Below the pieces are notes generated by a model. The model was not told the origin of the DNA and did no database searches. It worked only from the letters and a program-made list of their open reading frames with translations. Shown here one piece after another: positions 7,424 to 16,642 of a stretch of DNA of 33,463 nucleotides; within the stretch, counting starts at the first letter, position 1; the number at the start of each line of letters is the position of its first letter. The position numbers were made by a program, and so were the translations under genes. The stretch comes from Roseibacillus sp. (GTDB lineage Bacteria; Verrucomicrobiota; Verrucomicrobiia; Verrucomicrobiales; Akkermansiaceae): NCBI GenBank assembly GCA_002709915.1, contig PARF01000051.1, forward strand, positions 1-33,463, given 5' to 3'.

Positions 7424-8923
7424 TCAGACCGACAGCTCGCTGAGCTGAGCTTTAATAGTCGGATTGGCGCAGTAGGGGTCCTTGAATTTCTTTCCGTAAG
7501 TCGCCAGTTCACGAGCGAGAGAAGTTCCCATATCCTTGTGGCGGGGGTCACGAATACAATTAGTTAATTCGTCAGGATCCTCTTTCAGATCGAGAAGCCA
7601 TGGCTCATCCGAACTAGAAAGAATCAGCTTGTATCTTGGGGTGACTGCCGCGATCCATCCGACCCGATCGCTGTCATCCCGGCCTGTGGATCGGAGGAAT
7701 GTCACATCATGCCACCCGGGGGGAGTCCTTCCGGTCTGTAGAATTCTCGAGCAGTCACGGCCCTCTTCTCTGCCAGCTGACTTGATGTTCATAAGGCTGA
7801 GAATCGTTGGAAGGAAGTCGACCGTGTTGATCGCCTGATCTACCTGCGTTCCCTTTGGAAGCGCACCCGGATAGCGCATAACGAGAGGAACCTTGGCAGA
7901 GGCCTCGAGAGGAACGCCCTTGTTCTGGCGGTGGTGCTCCCCACGCATGTCTCCATGATCGGCGGTAAAAACGAAGATGGTGTCCTCAATCAGACCAAGC
8001 TTTTCCAGATGCCGGAGCAAGCGTCCAACATTGTCATCGATGCATTTCATCATCCCGTGATATTGGGCCATCCGGTAGTGGCACTTGGGTGCAGGCTTGG
8101 CCCACGAGGGGGCGCTTTCCGCTTTTTTATCATAGGTTCTCGGTTTGGTGACAACCGCGTCATCAAACATTGAATCATAGGGAGCCCGAACCGTGTCCGG
8201 TCCATGTGGATCAGGGATACTAAGCATGTAGCAGAACGGATTTTCCCGGTTCGCACTGATGAAATCCATCGCCTTGGAGGTAAGGAAGTCTGTCGCAAAG
8301 GACTTTTCATCAGCCCCGGCAACGGAGTAGCTCGGTTTGCCATTCTGTCTAGCTTTGACGCGTGGTCCTTTCGAGGTGTCCTCGAACTGCTTCCAGTGTC
8401 CGCGGTTAAACATGTATCGGTTATCTTCAAAGCCGAATTTGCGCCTCGGAGCCCACTGGGGTTTACCCTCTCCATCGAGATGCCATTTCCCGCCATAACC
8501 CGTCGAGTAGCCTGCCTTTCGAAGAGTTTCAGCAAACGTAACTACCTCGTCTCCTAGCCGCACGCTGTTATTGGTGACCGGGGTATTGTGAGGGTATTGG
8601 CCACTGATAAACGAAGAGCGGGATGGAGAGCAGACAGGAGTTGCAGCGTAGAATTTTGTGCAGATTGCACCTTCTTTGGCGATTCGATCAATATGAGGAG
8701 TGTCGCAGACGGCTCCTTTCGCTCTTCCCCACATATAGGCTTGTTCCGGTTGGAGGGTTTCCCGATAGCAGCCGATAGTACGGAAATTCAGCTCATCGCA
8801 GTGTATGATTACAAGATTAGGCTTCCGAGGAGGGCCTTGCGCGAGGACCTTCGCTGCGGCTGCTGACGAAAGGGCACCACCAGAGGCTGCGGTAGAGGAT
8901 TTAATAAAGCGACGGCGTTTCAT
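7424..8923 (-). CDS. Tat-exported sulfatase (arylsulfatase family)
   Basis: A 499-residue S1-family sulfatase that would hydrolyse sulfate esters, probably on a polysaccharide. It begins with a twin-arginine signal, RRRFIKSSTAAS, so it is exported folded. The formylglycine motif is CSPSR (Cys98 to Arg102), which must be matured by a formylglycine-generating enzyme; none is in the window. Metal-binding segments are VIIHCDELN (about 38-46) and FTADHGDMRGEH. GGKWHLDG is also typical. ATG 8923 starts the Tat signal. The phospholipase D-like gene ends 71 bp upstream on the same strand. The substrate is unknown. Confidence 0.95.
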   Translation of the reverse strand: MKRRRFIKSSTAASGGALSSAAAAKVLAQGPPRKPNLVIIHCDELNFRTIGCYRETLQPEQAYMWGRAKGAVCDTPHIDRIAKEGAICTKFYAATPVCSPSRSSFISGQYPHNTPVTNNSVRLGDEVVTFAETLRKAGYSTGYGGKWHLDGEGKPQWAPRRKFGFEDNRYMFNRGHWKQFEDTSKGPRVKARQNGKPSYSVAGADEKSFATDFLTSKAMDFISANRENPFCYMLSIPDPHGPDTVRAPYDSMFDDAVVTKPRTYDKKAESAPSWAKPAPKCHYRMAQYHGMMKCIDDNVGRLLRHLEKLGLIEDTIFVFTADHGDMRGEHHRQNKGVPLEASAKVPLVMRYPGALPKGTQVDQAINTVDFLPTILSLMNIKSAGREEGRDCSRILQTGRTPPGWHDVTFLRSTGRDDSDRVGWIAAVTPRYKLILSSSDEPWLLDLKEDPDELTNCIRDPRHKDMGTSLARELATYGKKFKDPYCANPTIKAQLSELSV

Positions 8924-8994
8924 TCGGTAATCAGTGAAGTGAACTGTGGATTTATCTTTATCTGGGAGGAGGACAAATCCTGCCTTGGAGCGAC

Positions 8995-10452
8995 CTAAAG
9001 CTGGTCCGTAATAGATTCAATCAATGGCGCAAACTTCAGGTCGATATCGTCGATAGCAAGAGGAGAAGATGTCTGGAAGTCTGGTTCGAATACCCGGTCG
9101 ATCAGTTCGGACACCAGCTTGAATTCAGAAAACGAGACGTTCAATTCTCGGTTGATGTAGAGGCTAATAGTGTCGAGGTTGGCGGAGCCTACCGTAGCCC
9201 ATCCATCACATACCATGGCTTTCAGGTGAGTCATCTCCGGATACTGATACACTCTGACTCCAGCACTAAGAAGGTTTCGAGCAGTGACAGAATTTCCAGC
9301 ATTCATGATCTGATGATTTGCCTTTCCGGGCAGGATGACTCGGACGTCGACACCACGTGTTGCCGCAGCCTTGAGTTCAGTCTCGATTATGTCCGATGAG
9401 AAGTAAGGAGTTTCGATCCAGACACGATCACGCGCACAACGGATGGCCTGCTGCATGGCGAGAACGATTTCATTACGGGCAGTCAGGATATCCGTTCGAA
9501 GCAGTCGAAGAGGGGTCCCCGGTTCCTCCTCAAGTTGAATGTCCTTCTGCCTTAGAAATAGTGCAAAGTCGCCAAGCGGGCCATTCCTCCTCCATGTCTG
9601 ATCATAATCACTGCTCAAGGCGTCTACCACAGGACCCTTTACACTAACCATGAGATCATGCCATTCGTAGCGTGACTCCCGACCAAGATTCATCCCACCG
9701 AGGAATGCGACTTTTCGGTCAAAGATATGAAGTTTTGTATGGTCGGTAATCAACCATGGATTCAGCGTTTCACGGAGCAGAACATTAGATTTTCCTTCTA
9801 TGAGATACGCGCCGATATCCGCAGGCTGAATAAAGTCCTGCGGAAGATCCGAGGAGGGGTGCTTTCCATGGGCCATTGTGCTGCCAAGATCATCAAAAAT
9901 TATCCGGACAGGAATTTCCTCTGCTCGGGCACGCAGGAGGTTCGCATAGCGTACACCGATATCGTCGTTATCAAAAATGTAGACTTGGCTGTCTATTGAG
10001 AGGTTGGCCTCCGCCAGTTCCTTTTCAAAAGCAGTGAAAAATTCGCGGCCTCCAATATGGTAGTTCAGCTCGCCGGGGATCCGGTCTGGCAGCCCTGCCC
10101 TGTCGAGATGGAGTTCGAATTCCGGAGAGCCCGGGCGGGGGGCCTGCTCGGAAAACAATTGAGCCGCTTGCAGAGTTGGAAGGTTGTTATCGAACAGGGT
10201 GGCGCCACGCCTGCGTGACAGAGTAATGCCGAGGTGATAAGTAGTGAGAGGGTGTCGGATAATGGATCCGACGGTGGAGCGGAATGCAGTTTTGAGCAGG
10301 GGGCGCGGCAACGTGGCGTTCTCTGGTTCGTGCAGTGGTGGGGATGCCTTATCTGCAATGTGGTTTCCGGCCCGCTCTTCTCCGAAGGCGGCCAGCGAGA
10401 GCGTTGCCTGAAGAAGGGCGGTTCCGGAGAGATATAAAAGATGTCTTCTCAC
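8995..10452 (-). CDS. Secreted phospholipase D-like (two HKD motifs) protein
   Basis: A 485-residue protein with both phospholipase D catalytic motifs: His238-x-Lys240-x4-Asp245 (DHTKLHIFD), and His409-x-Lys411-x4-Asp416 (HLKAMVCD), followed by GSANLD. These motifs work together in phosphatidyl transfer or phosphodiester cleavage, as in cardiolipin synthases. The protein lacks the two N-terminal membrane helices of classical ClsA and instead has a signal-peptide-like start (MRRHLLYLSGTALLQATLSLAAF), so it probably acts in the periplasm. The region of residues 50-110 is not recognised. The gene lies 54 bp downstream of the KGW-repeat gene on the same strand. Cardiolipin synthase-like activity is the best guess; a secreted phospholipase or nuclease is possible. 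Confidence 0.88.
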   Translation of the reverse strand: MRRHLLYLSGTALLQATLSLAAFGEERAGNHIADKASPPLHEPENATLPRPLLKTAFRSTVGSIIRHPLTTYHLGITLSRRRGATLFDNNLPTLQAAQLFSEQAPRPGSPEFELHLDRAGLPDRIPGELNYHIGGREFFTAFEKELAEANLSIDSQVYIFDNDDIGVRYANLLRARAEEIPVRIIFDDLGSTMAHGKHPSSDLPQDFIQPADIGAYLIEGKSNVLLRETLNPWLITDHTKLHIFDRKVAFLGGMNLGRESRYEWHDLMVSVKGPVVDALSSDYDQTWRRNGPLGDFALFLRQKDIQLEEEPGTPLRLLRTDILTARNEIVLAMQQAIRCARDRVWIETPYFSSDIIETELKAAATRGVDVRVILPGKANHQIMNAGNSVTARNLLSAGVRVYQYPEMTHLKAMVCDGWATVGSANLDTISLYINRELNVSFSEFKLVSELIDRVFEPDFQTSSPLAIDDIDLKFAPLIESITDQL

Positions 10453-10506
10453 GAGAGGAGAAATGTTCAGCGGTGCACCATGTATGGCATTCCGTGCGGA
10501 GCCAAG

Positions 10507-11160
10507 TTATTTGGCCGGACGCACGGCAAAGTAAGATCCAGCTACGACCTTCTCAGCAAGGAGAACATTGATCGAGACTTCCCGACCTGATTCCTCATGA
10601 GAGGGATCGCCCCCGCCAAAGTCCCAGAACCATCCCTTATACTTTCCCGAAAGGGCCTCCAGGACGAGACCTCGATCAGTGAGAATAAGCTTCCAATGGC
10701 AATTGTCGGTGACGCTCCTGGCCAATCGGAGGGCCGGAGTCACTGTCAGATCTGGGCCTTCGGGCCGGGTCTTTGCCCGATCATCACGGGCAATTACCCA
10801 TCCCTTATATTTTCCTCCAGCTGCTCTGACCAGATAGCCGTGTTTGGTTTCGACAAACCGCCATCCTGAGGAGCCTCGAGCTTTGTTCGCCAGGGAGATT
10901 CCATCAGCAATCTCAACATTACCCAATTTGTCTGCTTTGGCATGGTCGGTCACATCGATAAACCAGCCTTTAAACCGGGAAACAACCGGGCTCAGGGTGC
11001 GGATGGTGCTGACGCTCTTGGCGCCGGGTTCTTTTCCTTCTCTTAATCCCTCGATGAAGGAGTCATGGCCTTGTGCGGCTGCGGGACTTCCGGCAGGTAA
11101 GATACCAGACGAAGCGGCAAAGATGGTGGCTGAGAGAGCAATCAGGGTAAAACGTCTCAT
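10507..11160 (-). CDS. Secreted protein with three KGW repeats, function unknown
   Basis: A 217-residue protein with a clear signal peptide (MRRFTLIALSATIFAASSG..., likely cleavage near SPAAAQ, residue 30). The mature part contains three similar units with the core R/K-F/Y-KGW: RFKGWFIDV (Trp66), KYKGWVIAR (Trp121) and KYKGWFWDF (Trp177), spaced 55 and 56 residues. Each unit is preceded by a short hydrophobic strand such as GYLVRAAGG or GLVLEALSG. A three-fold beta-rich repeat, possibly trefoil-like, is an inference; the unit is longer than the usual ricin-type repeat. No family is recognised. The gene is upstream of and probably cotranscribed with the phospholipase D-like gene. Confidence 0.75.
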   Translation of the reverse strand: MRRFTLIALSATIFAASSGILPAGSPAAAQGHDSFIEGLREGKEPGAKSVSTIRTLSPVVSRFKGWFIDVTDHAKADKLGNVEIADGISLANKARGSSGWRFVETKHGYLVRAAGGKYKGWVIARDDRAKTRPEGPDLTVTPALRLARSVTDNCHWKLILTDRGLVLEALSGKYKGWFWDFGGGDPSHEESGREVSINVLLAEKVVAGSYFAVRPAK

Positions 11161-11312
11161 CGTGCTGGCGTGTTAGCACCGAAGAGAGAGGAAAGTCCAG
11201 CAAGAGGAGCAATTTTGATGTAGGGCGGTGAATACAAATACTATGACAAAAAGTCTCTTTTCACACCGGAACCAAAACCGAATAACTTCAGGAGCTATCC
11301 TTTTGAGGCTAT

Positions 11313-13508
11313 CTAGAGTCCCAGCTCCAGAAGTTTGGGCTCAATCGCCTCGGCCCAGATCTCATAGCCTTTTTCCCGGGGATGAAGAAAGTCCGGCATG
11401 ATTTCCTTCGGAAGATGTCCCGTCTTGGATAAAAAGTGATGGCTTATATCGAGGAAGTGAACGCGTTTGCCATCATGAAAGTTGGCAAGTCGCTTATTGA
11501 GAGCGTCATTGATCCGCCGCTTTGGACCCTCAGGGGCTGCATCCCGGGGAAAGACTCCGAGAAGGAGAACCTTGGCGTCGGGACACCGTGCACGTAGAAT
11601 GGACAGGATCCGTGAGACTCCGTCGGCGGTTTCCCCGGGATTCTGATTCCTATGGCCCGTGTTGTTGGTGCCGATCATGAGAACGGCTACCTTGGCTTTC
11701 TGCTGTTTGCGAAGATTTCCATTGTTGAGTCGCCAGATCACATGCTCAGTACGGTCACCTGAGATGCCGAGGTTGAGTGCTTTCCGTTTCCCATAATACT
11801 TTTCCCAGCTCTTTCTGCCGGCTCCTTCCCATCCCTGGGTGATGGAGTCTCCAATAAAGAGAAGATCGTGAGAGCGAGCACTTGCCTTTCGATTCATTTC
11901 GGAGTGGCGCTTTTTCCACCAGTCCTCATTCAGTCTTTCATCGGGCAGAAGGGCAACGTGAGCACGGTAGTCCTTCTTCAAGCTCTCATATTGTTTTTTC
12001 AGCCCATCAAAAGCATCAGCATACTCTGGGTCGTTGTGTACGCTCTTCATTTGTTGTGGATCCTTCTCATTGTCGAAGAGTTGCCACTCCTGATATTTGG
12101 GGACATAAAACAGGGTGTAACGTTCTGTGCGGATTCCATCATGTCGAGCCACCTGGTGCGTCTGTTCGCCGTAGTAAGCGTAATATAATGCTTCGCGCCA
12201 GTTCGCGGGCTTCTCTTTGCTGTTTTTGAGAAGAGGAACAATGCTCCGGCCCTGCATGTCACGCGGAATTTCAGCTCCGCAGACGTCCAGAAAGGTCGGC
12301 CCATAGTCGATATTCTGGATGAGGGCCTTGGTCGTAGAGCCGGCCTTGATCACGCCGGGCCAGCGAATGACAAAGGGCATCTTGAAGCTTTCCTCAAACA
12401 TCCAGCGCTTGTCATACCACCCGTGCTCACCGAGGTAGAAGCCCTGGTCGCTCGAATAGATCACGATGGTGTTCTTTGCCAGTCCGCTTTCGTCGAGGTG
12501 TTGCAGGACGCGTCCAACGCCCTCGTCTACACTGGCGATGCTCTTGAGATAGTCCTTTATGTAGCGTTGGTATTTCCAGCGCACGATGTCTTTCTTGCTG
12601 AGCTTGCCGGCCTTCATATCCGCGATGAACTTCTGGTTTTCCGGCTCGTATACGGCGTCCCATGCCTTTTTCTGAGCGTCGTTCATCCGCTGATACTGGC
12701 GATTGACTATGCCACTTGAGAAGTGATTGGGAAAGAGGTTGGGCCCATTGAACTTCATGTCGTGGCCCCAGTACATGTGTTTATCGATGCCCATGGCATG
12801 TTCGCCAAGTACCTTGCTACGGTCGGCATAATCGTCGAAGAGGCTGTCGGGTTCCGGCATAGTGACGCCTTTGAAGAGTTCGAGATGTCGCAGAGCGCCG
12901 GACCAGTTACGATGAGGGGCCTTGAACTGGATCATGGCCACGAAGGGCTTTTCCTTGTCTCGATCCTCCCTGATCCACTTCAGTCCGAAGTCGGTGACGA
13001 GATCGTTGCAGTGGCCCTCGTAGCGCTTGCGACTTCCGTCCATCTCGATGAAGTCCGGATTATAGTAGGCTCCCTGCCCAGGGAGAATACGCCAGAAATC
13101 GAATCCGATGGGATTAGAGTGGAGGTGCCACTTTCCGATCATTGCGACCTCGTAGCCGGTATTTCTCAACAACTGGGGAAAAGTTTGTTGGTTGCCGTCA
13201 AAATAGGACGAGTTGTTATCGAGGAACCCGTTGAGGTGACTGTGTTTTCCGGTCAGGATATTCGCCCGGGAGGGACCACAGATTGAATTCGCGCAGAAGG
13301 AGTTCTCAAAAAGCATACCCTCATTCGCGATCCGGTCGATGTTTGGCGTGGGAGCAATCTGGTCGAAAAGGCCTCCTGGGTAAGCCGAGATTGCATTGCA
13401 GGCATGATCATCGGAAAACATAAAGATGATGTTAGGCCTTTTGTCAGCTGCATTACATGGGAGCAGAAAGGCCCCAATACTGAAAAGGGAGAGACGAAAA
13501 TAGTTCAT
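11313..13508 (-). CDS. Fused sulfatase and SGNH/GDSL esterase, secreted
   Basis: A 731-residue two-enzyme protein. After a signal peptide (MNYFRLSLFSIGAFLLPCNA), residues about 25-520 form an S1 sulfatase with the formylglycine motif CGPSR (Cys77 to Arg81), metal site FMFSDDH, MIGKWHLHS, and YSSDQGFYLGEHGWYDKRW, as in choline-sulfatase and iduronate-sulfatase relatives. Residues about 545-731 form an SGNH hydrolase: GDSITQGW (Ser555), NLGISGDRT, IGTNNTG and the terminal DFLH dyad (Asp706, His709). The esterase part resembles acetylhydrolases, so one chain could remove both sulfate and acyl groups. ATG 13508 is chosen because it starts the signal peptide; a TTG 39 bases upstream also exists. 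The gene is divergent from the gene at 13714. Confidence 0.93.
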   Translation of the reverse strand: MNYFRLSLFSIGAFLLPCNAADKRPNIIFMFSDDHACNAISAYPGGLFDQIAPTPNIDRIANEGMLFENSFCANSICGPSRANILTGKHSHLNGFLDNNSSYFDGNQQTFPQLLRNTGYEVAMIGKWHLHSNPIGFDFWRILPGQGAYYNPDFIEMDGSRKRYEGHCNDLVTDFGLKWIREDRDKEKPFVAMIQFKAPHRNWSGALRHLELFKGVTMPEPDSLFDDYADRSKVLGEHAMGIDKHMYWGHDMKFNGPNLFPNHFSSGIVNRQYQRMNDAQKKAWDAVYEPENQKFIADMKAGKLSKKDIVRWKYQRYIKDYLKSIASVDEGVGRVLQHLDESGLAKNTIVIYSSDQGFYLGEHGWYDKRWMFEESFKMPFVIRWPGVIKAGSTTKALIQNIDYGPTFLDVCGAEIPRDMQGRSIVPLLKNSKEKPANWREALYYAYYGEQTHQVARHDGIRTERYTLFYVPKYQEWQLFDNEKDPQQMKSVHNDPEYADAFDGLKKQYESLKKDYRAHVALLPDERLNEDWWKKRHSEMNRKASARSHDLLFIGDSITQGWEGAGRKSWEKYYGKRKALNLGISGDRTEHVIWRLNNGNLRKQQKAKVAVLMIGTNNTGHRNQNPGETADGVSRILSILRARCPDAKVLLLGVFPRDAAPEGPKRRINDALNKRLANFHDGKRVHFLDISHHFLSKTGHLPKEIMPDFLHPREKGYEIWAEAIEPKLLELGL

Positions 13509-13561
13509 GAGTGGATTCAGGACAGCAGACCATGCCGTTTTGGACAAGCGTGGGAGGACGC

Positions 13562-13577
13562 TCCTTTACGTAAAGGA
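13562..13577. promoter_or_regulatory. 16-bp perfect palindrome in the divergent promoter region
   Basis: TCCTTTAC directly followed by GTAAAGGA is a perfect palindrome without a spacer. It lies in the 205-bp gap between the divergent sulfatase-esterase gene (start 13508, minus) and the squalene-cyclase-repeat gene (start 13714, plus), 54 bp from the first. Such a site could bind a dimeric regulator of either gene. The regulator is unknown. Confidence 0.5.
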
Positions 13578-13713
13578 TGGAAGCTCTATCATTCAGCGGC
13601 TTGCATGCTGACATATGAGGGCCTGAGATATACGATTCCGAGGTGAAGATCAGCAAGTCGGGACAGTTCCCGGTAGAGATCTGGGCCGTCACCCCTCTCC
13701 GCCGAACCATAAC

Positions 13714-14733
13714 ATGAAAATAAGAGAGCGATTAAGAGTGTCTCTGATAGTAGTCTCGCTTGGCAGCGGTGTGGCGGGCGCAGAAAGAGAGCTCCCAGTG
13801 GAGGAAGTGAGATCTGCGATCAAGAAGTCCATTCCTCTCCTTGAAAAAACTACGATTGGGACAAGTGAACATCGTGGTTGTTTTACCTGCCATGGCCATG
13901 CAATGCCGGTTGTTGCTCTTGTCGAGGCTCGTCGACGTGGCTTCCTAATCGATGAGAATAATATCCGGGAACAGCTGGAGCACACTCTGGCTGATTTGGA
14001 AGTTGGCAAGGAACGTTATCTTGATGGAAGGGGTCAGGGAGGTGGATTTACAAGAGCGGGATATGCGCTTTGGATGCTTCAGGAGGCAGGGTGGAGACCA
14101 GATGAGATCACCGCAATAGTGAGCGGGTATCTTGTGCGAGACGAAAAAGCGGATCATTGGAAGAGTAATTCGAACCGTCCCCCTACGGAGTTCAGTCCTT
14201 TCACGGCGACGTATCTTGCTCTCGAAGCTATTGACCAGTTCGGAACTCAGGAGCAGGCTCCTCGAATCGCTGACAGGAAGAACAAGGCTAGGAAGTGGCT
14301 GTTGCGGACAAATCCAAAAGAGACAGAGGAGCGAGTTTTTCAACTCCTGGCGCTCGGGCAGTTAGGAGCCAGTGAGAAGGCGGCTGAGGCGGCGGGGGAT
14401 TTGCTTCAGTTGCAGCAGACTGATGGCGGGTGGGCACAGTTGCCTGGGAAGGGCCAGCAAAGTGATCCTTATGCAACTGGTTCCGCTCTCTTCGCCCTGC
14501 GCCGTGAGGGATTCCTCAGTGCAAAGGATAAGGGCTATTGGCGAGGCTTGCGCTTTCTTCTCGATACCCAGTATGATGACGGCTCATGGCAGGTGAAAAG
14601 TCGTAGTAAACCATTCCAGAAATACTACGAGAGTGGATATCCTCATGGGAAGGACCAGTTTATCTCAATGGCAGCCGGAAGTTGGGCAACCCTCGCTCTG
14701 CTCCACGCAGTCGGAGAAGAAAAAACCCCGTAA
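13714..14733 (+). CDS. Squalene-cyclase/prenyltransferase-repeat protein with a haem c (CxxCH) motif
   Basis: A 339-residue secreted protein: signal peptide at residues 1-23 (ending GVAGA), then a haem-binding motif CFTCH (Cys56, Cys59, His60), followed by an alpha-helical region with squalene-cyclase-type repeats. QW-like motifs are QQTDGGWAQ and QYDDGSW. The end, YYESGYPHGKDQFIS followed by WATLAL, is characteristic of a group of such proteins that I recall from planctomycetes, verrucomicrobia and acidobacteria. The fold is that of terpene cyclases, but the catalytic Asp-rich motifs are not evident and the haem motif suggests an electron-transfer or sensing role. The next gene starts 18 bp after this stop, so the two are likely cotranscribed. 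Confidence 0.85.
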   Translation: MKIRERLRVSLIVVSLGSGVAGAERELPVEEVRSAIKKSIPLLEKTTIGTSEHRGCFTCHGHAMPVVALVEARRRGFLIDENNIREQLEHTLADLEVGKERYLDGRGQGGGFTRAGYALWMLQEAGWRPDEITAIVSGYLVRDEKADHWKSNSNRPPTEFSPFTATYLALEAIDQFGTQEQAPRIADRKNKARKWLLRTNPKETEERVFQLLALGQLGASEKAAEAAGDLLQLQQTDGGWAQLPGKGQQSDPYATGSALFALRREGFLSAKDKGYWRGLRFLLDTQYDDGSWQVKSRSKPFQKYYESGYPHGKDQFISMAAGSWATLALLHAVGEEKTP

Positions 14734-14751
14734 TATCGCTGCGAGAGCAGA

Positions 14752-16620
14752 ATGCCCAAGATCTTAAAAAGTAAACGTGCTGCTTTTGTGCTGGGAAAGA
14801 TTCTGGCGGTGGGGATGTATCGGGGTTGCGCGATTTTCGCGTTCTACCTATGGAGTTTTCCTAACCATGGTCTGGCGGAGGCTCAGAAGGAGGGCCTCAC
14901 AGAGTATCTCACTGCTGAAAAACAGCGGGAGGAGCGTCAGTGGGCGAAGGCTGGTAACCTCTACAGGATAGTTGTTGAGACGGGACCCGAATTTCTTCGC
15001 CCCTACGCAACACTCGGATTGTTCCGGGTTGCGACCGGTCTCGGAGAAGGTGCTGCTGCCTTGAGTCTGCTGGACTCGTTAGTGGATGATGCCGGGCTCT
15101 TTCCGCGTCATCGCGAGTTCTGGCTAGCTGTCACTGCTCTTGAGCGCGCGAAAATTTTGCCCGGGGAGGATGGGGTCAAAGGATCGATTAGGGAACTTGA
15201 GGATGTTCTCAAGGTCATTGAGAATAGGCATCCACATATTCGGCTGCGCGCTGAAATACGTCTGGTGATGGCGGAGCTACTGTCACGGGCAGGGCAAGGG
15301 CGGCGAGCTATTCAGATTCTCACAGACAGTCTGCCGGAGCTGCGCTCAAGACAGTGGGCAGGTCTGCGTGCATACCAGAAGGCTCAGCTGGCAAGACTAT
15401 ACGTGGAAATTGGTGAACGGGACTGGGCGGTGAGTCTGTTGGAAGAAATTCGCCATGACCCCCATATGGATTCCCGGCATTTCAAAGTTGCGGAGGCTTT
15501 TGTAGAGGGGCACGATCTAAGCCAGAGCTGTGTCATGGGACTTGTCGTCCGAGATGAGCCAGCTTGTTTTTCAGTGGAATCGCCAGGATGCTTTGAACTT
15601 CGGATCACGGCGAGTAAAGGTGAGGGAAAAGAGCGGATCGCGGTGAAGGGGCAGGTCGTGACACATTGGTTTAATCTTCAGGAGGATCCATTCAGGACCG
15701 TGAACTTGCTCGCGGGAGGGTCTCTTCTGGAAGTTATGGATTCCTTTGTGCCCTCCAGTTCTCCCGCGCCTGGTCCGGTAATGATTGAGCTTCTTGAGAG
15801 CTCTTCTACACGAGTTCGTTTTCGGAGCCGCAGTTTGTCGCTTCCTTCCCCGAGGTGTGAGGAATATACAGTATATCCAGACGGCCGGGTTTTCGTTCTC
15901 ATCGGAACGGAGGAATTACTGCCGGATCAGCCCCGAGTGGAGCTCTTGCTCACGACTCCCCTTATTGATACTTCTGATGGCTGGCAGCTCATAAGTCCCA
16001 ATCGGAATCTGCCGGTGAAAGCTGGTGTTACCTTTGAGGGCCCGCATCTGCTTTTGGCGCGGTTGAGTTTTGCCGGCAGGCGTTGGGCAGTGGCCGATGA
16101 TCTGCTCCTCTTGCCAGGGATTGCAGGGGGCCGGCTGATCACCCAAGTGCCCTCTGATGCGGGGCTTTCCATGCGTAGGAAAGTTTCCTGCGAAGGGTGC
16201 GGAAAAGGCGGCAAAATGGCTCTCCAGCTGCGGATCATGCCATCGTTTCTTGAGCAACCCGATCTCGCGGAGAAATATCGAGGCAGTTATCACCATCCAG
16301 CAAATCTGGTTATCCCGGAAGGGAAACTTGTTATCGATGATTCAGGGGATCTGAATTCTGATGGGTATAATGAAGGAGAGGGGTGCCATGTGGTTCGCGG
16401 AGCAAGAGAGGTGGAGTTGCACGCTGGGGCCTACGATCGTACAGATCCCGTAATAAAGTTCGTGTTACCGGGTTTTGTGGGGCTGCCCGATGTAAGGATT
16501 GATGGCAAGATCGCAAATTCATCATCCTATAATTTAAGCTGGGTGGACCGTGACACCCTGATCCTACGTTGGAACGGAACAGTGCCTGCGGGAGGTCGTC
16601 TGCGGTTCGCTCTGGAATAA
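14752..16620 (+). CDS. TPR-type repeat protein with beta-rich C-terminal region, function unknown
   Basis: A 622-residue protein starting with a basic segment and a hydrophobic stretch (residues about 12-42, ending HGLAEA), either a long signal peptide or a membrane anchor. Residues about 45-260 are helical and look like tetratricopeptide repeats (REERQWAKAGNLYRIVVE, AELLSRAGQGRRAIQIL, ARLYVEIGERDWAVSLLEEI). The rest is beta-rich, contains a cysteine cluster CEGCGKGGK (about residue 483) and resembles a sugar-binding or propeller-like domain only in general character. No family is recognised with confidence. The gene sits between the haem-motif repeat protein (18 bp upstream) and the rhomboid gene (22 bp downstream), so the three probably form an operon acting at the cell envelope. 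Confidence 0.78.
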   Translation: MPKILKSKRAAFVLGKILAVGMYRGCAIFAFYLWSFPNHGLAEAQKEGLTEYLTAEKQREERQWAKAGNLYRIVVETGPEFLRPYATLGLFRVATGLGEGAAALSLLDSLVDDAGLFPRHREFWLAVTALERAKILPGEDGVKGSIRELEDVLKVIENRHPHIRLRAEIRLVMAELLSRAGQGRRAIQILTDSLPELRSRQWAGLRAYQKAQLARLYVEIGERDWAVSLLEEIRHDPHMDSRHFKVAEAFVEGHDLSQSCVMGLVVRDEPACFSVESPGCFELRITASKGEGKERIAVKGQVVTHWFNLQEDPFRTVNLLAGGSLLEVMDSFVPSSSPAPGPVMIELLESSSTRVRFRSRSLSLPSPRCEEYTVYPDGRVFVLIGTEELLPDQPRVELLLTTPLIDTSDGWQLISPNRNLPVKAGVTFEGPHLLLARLSFAGRRWAVADDLLLLPGIAGGRLITQVPSDAGLSMRRKVSCEGCGKGGKMALQLRIMPSFLEQPDLAEKYRGSYHHPANLVIPEGKLVIDDSGDLNSDGYNEGEGCHVVRGAREVELHAGAYDRTDPVIKFVLPGFVGLPDVRIDGKIANSSSYNLSWVDRDTLILRWNGTVPAGGRLRFALE

Positions 16621-16642
16621 GGAGTGGAGATGAAATCTCCTC

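Noticed and set aside
11162-11179. Inverted repeat GTGCT/AGCAC just upstream of the KGW-repeat gene
   Set aside because: Only 5 bp with an 8-base loop; too short to separate from chance.
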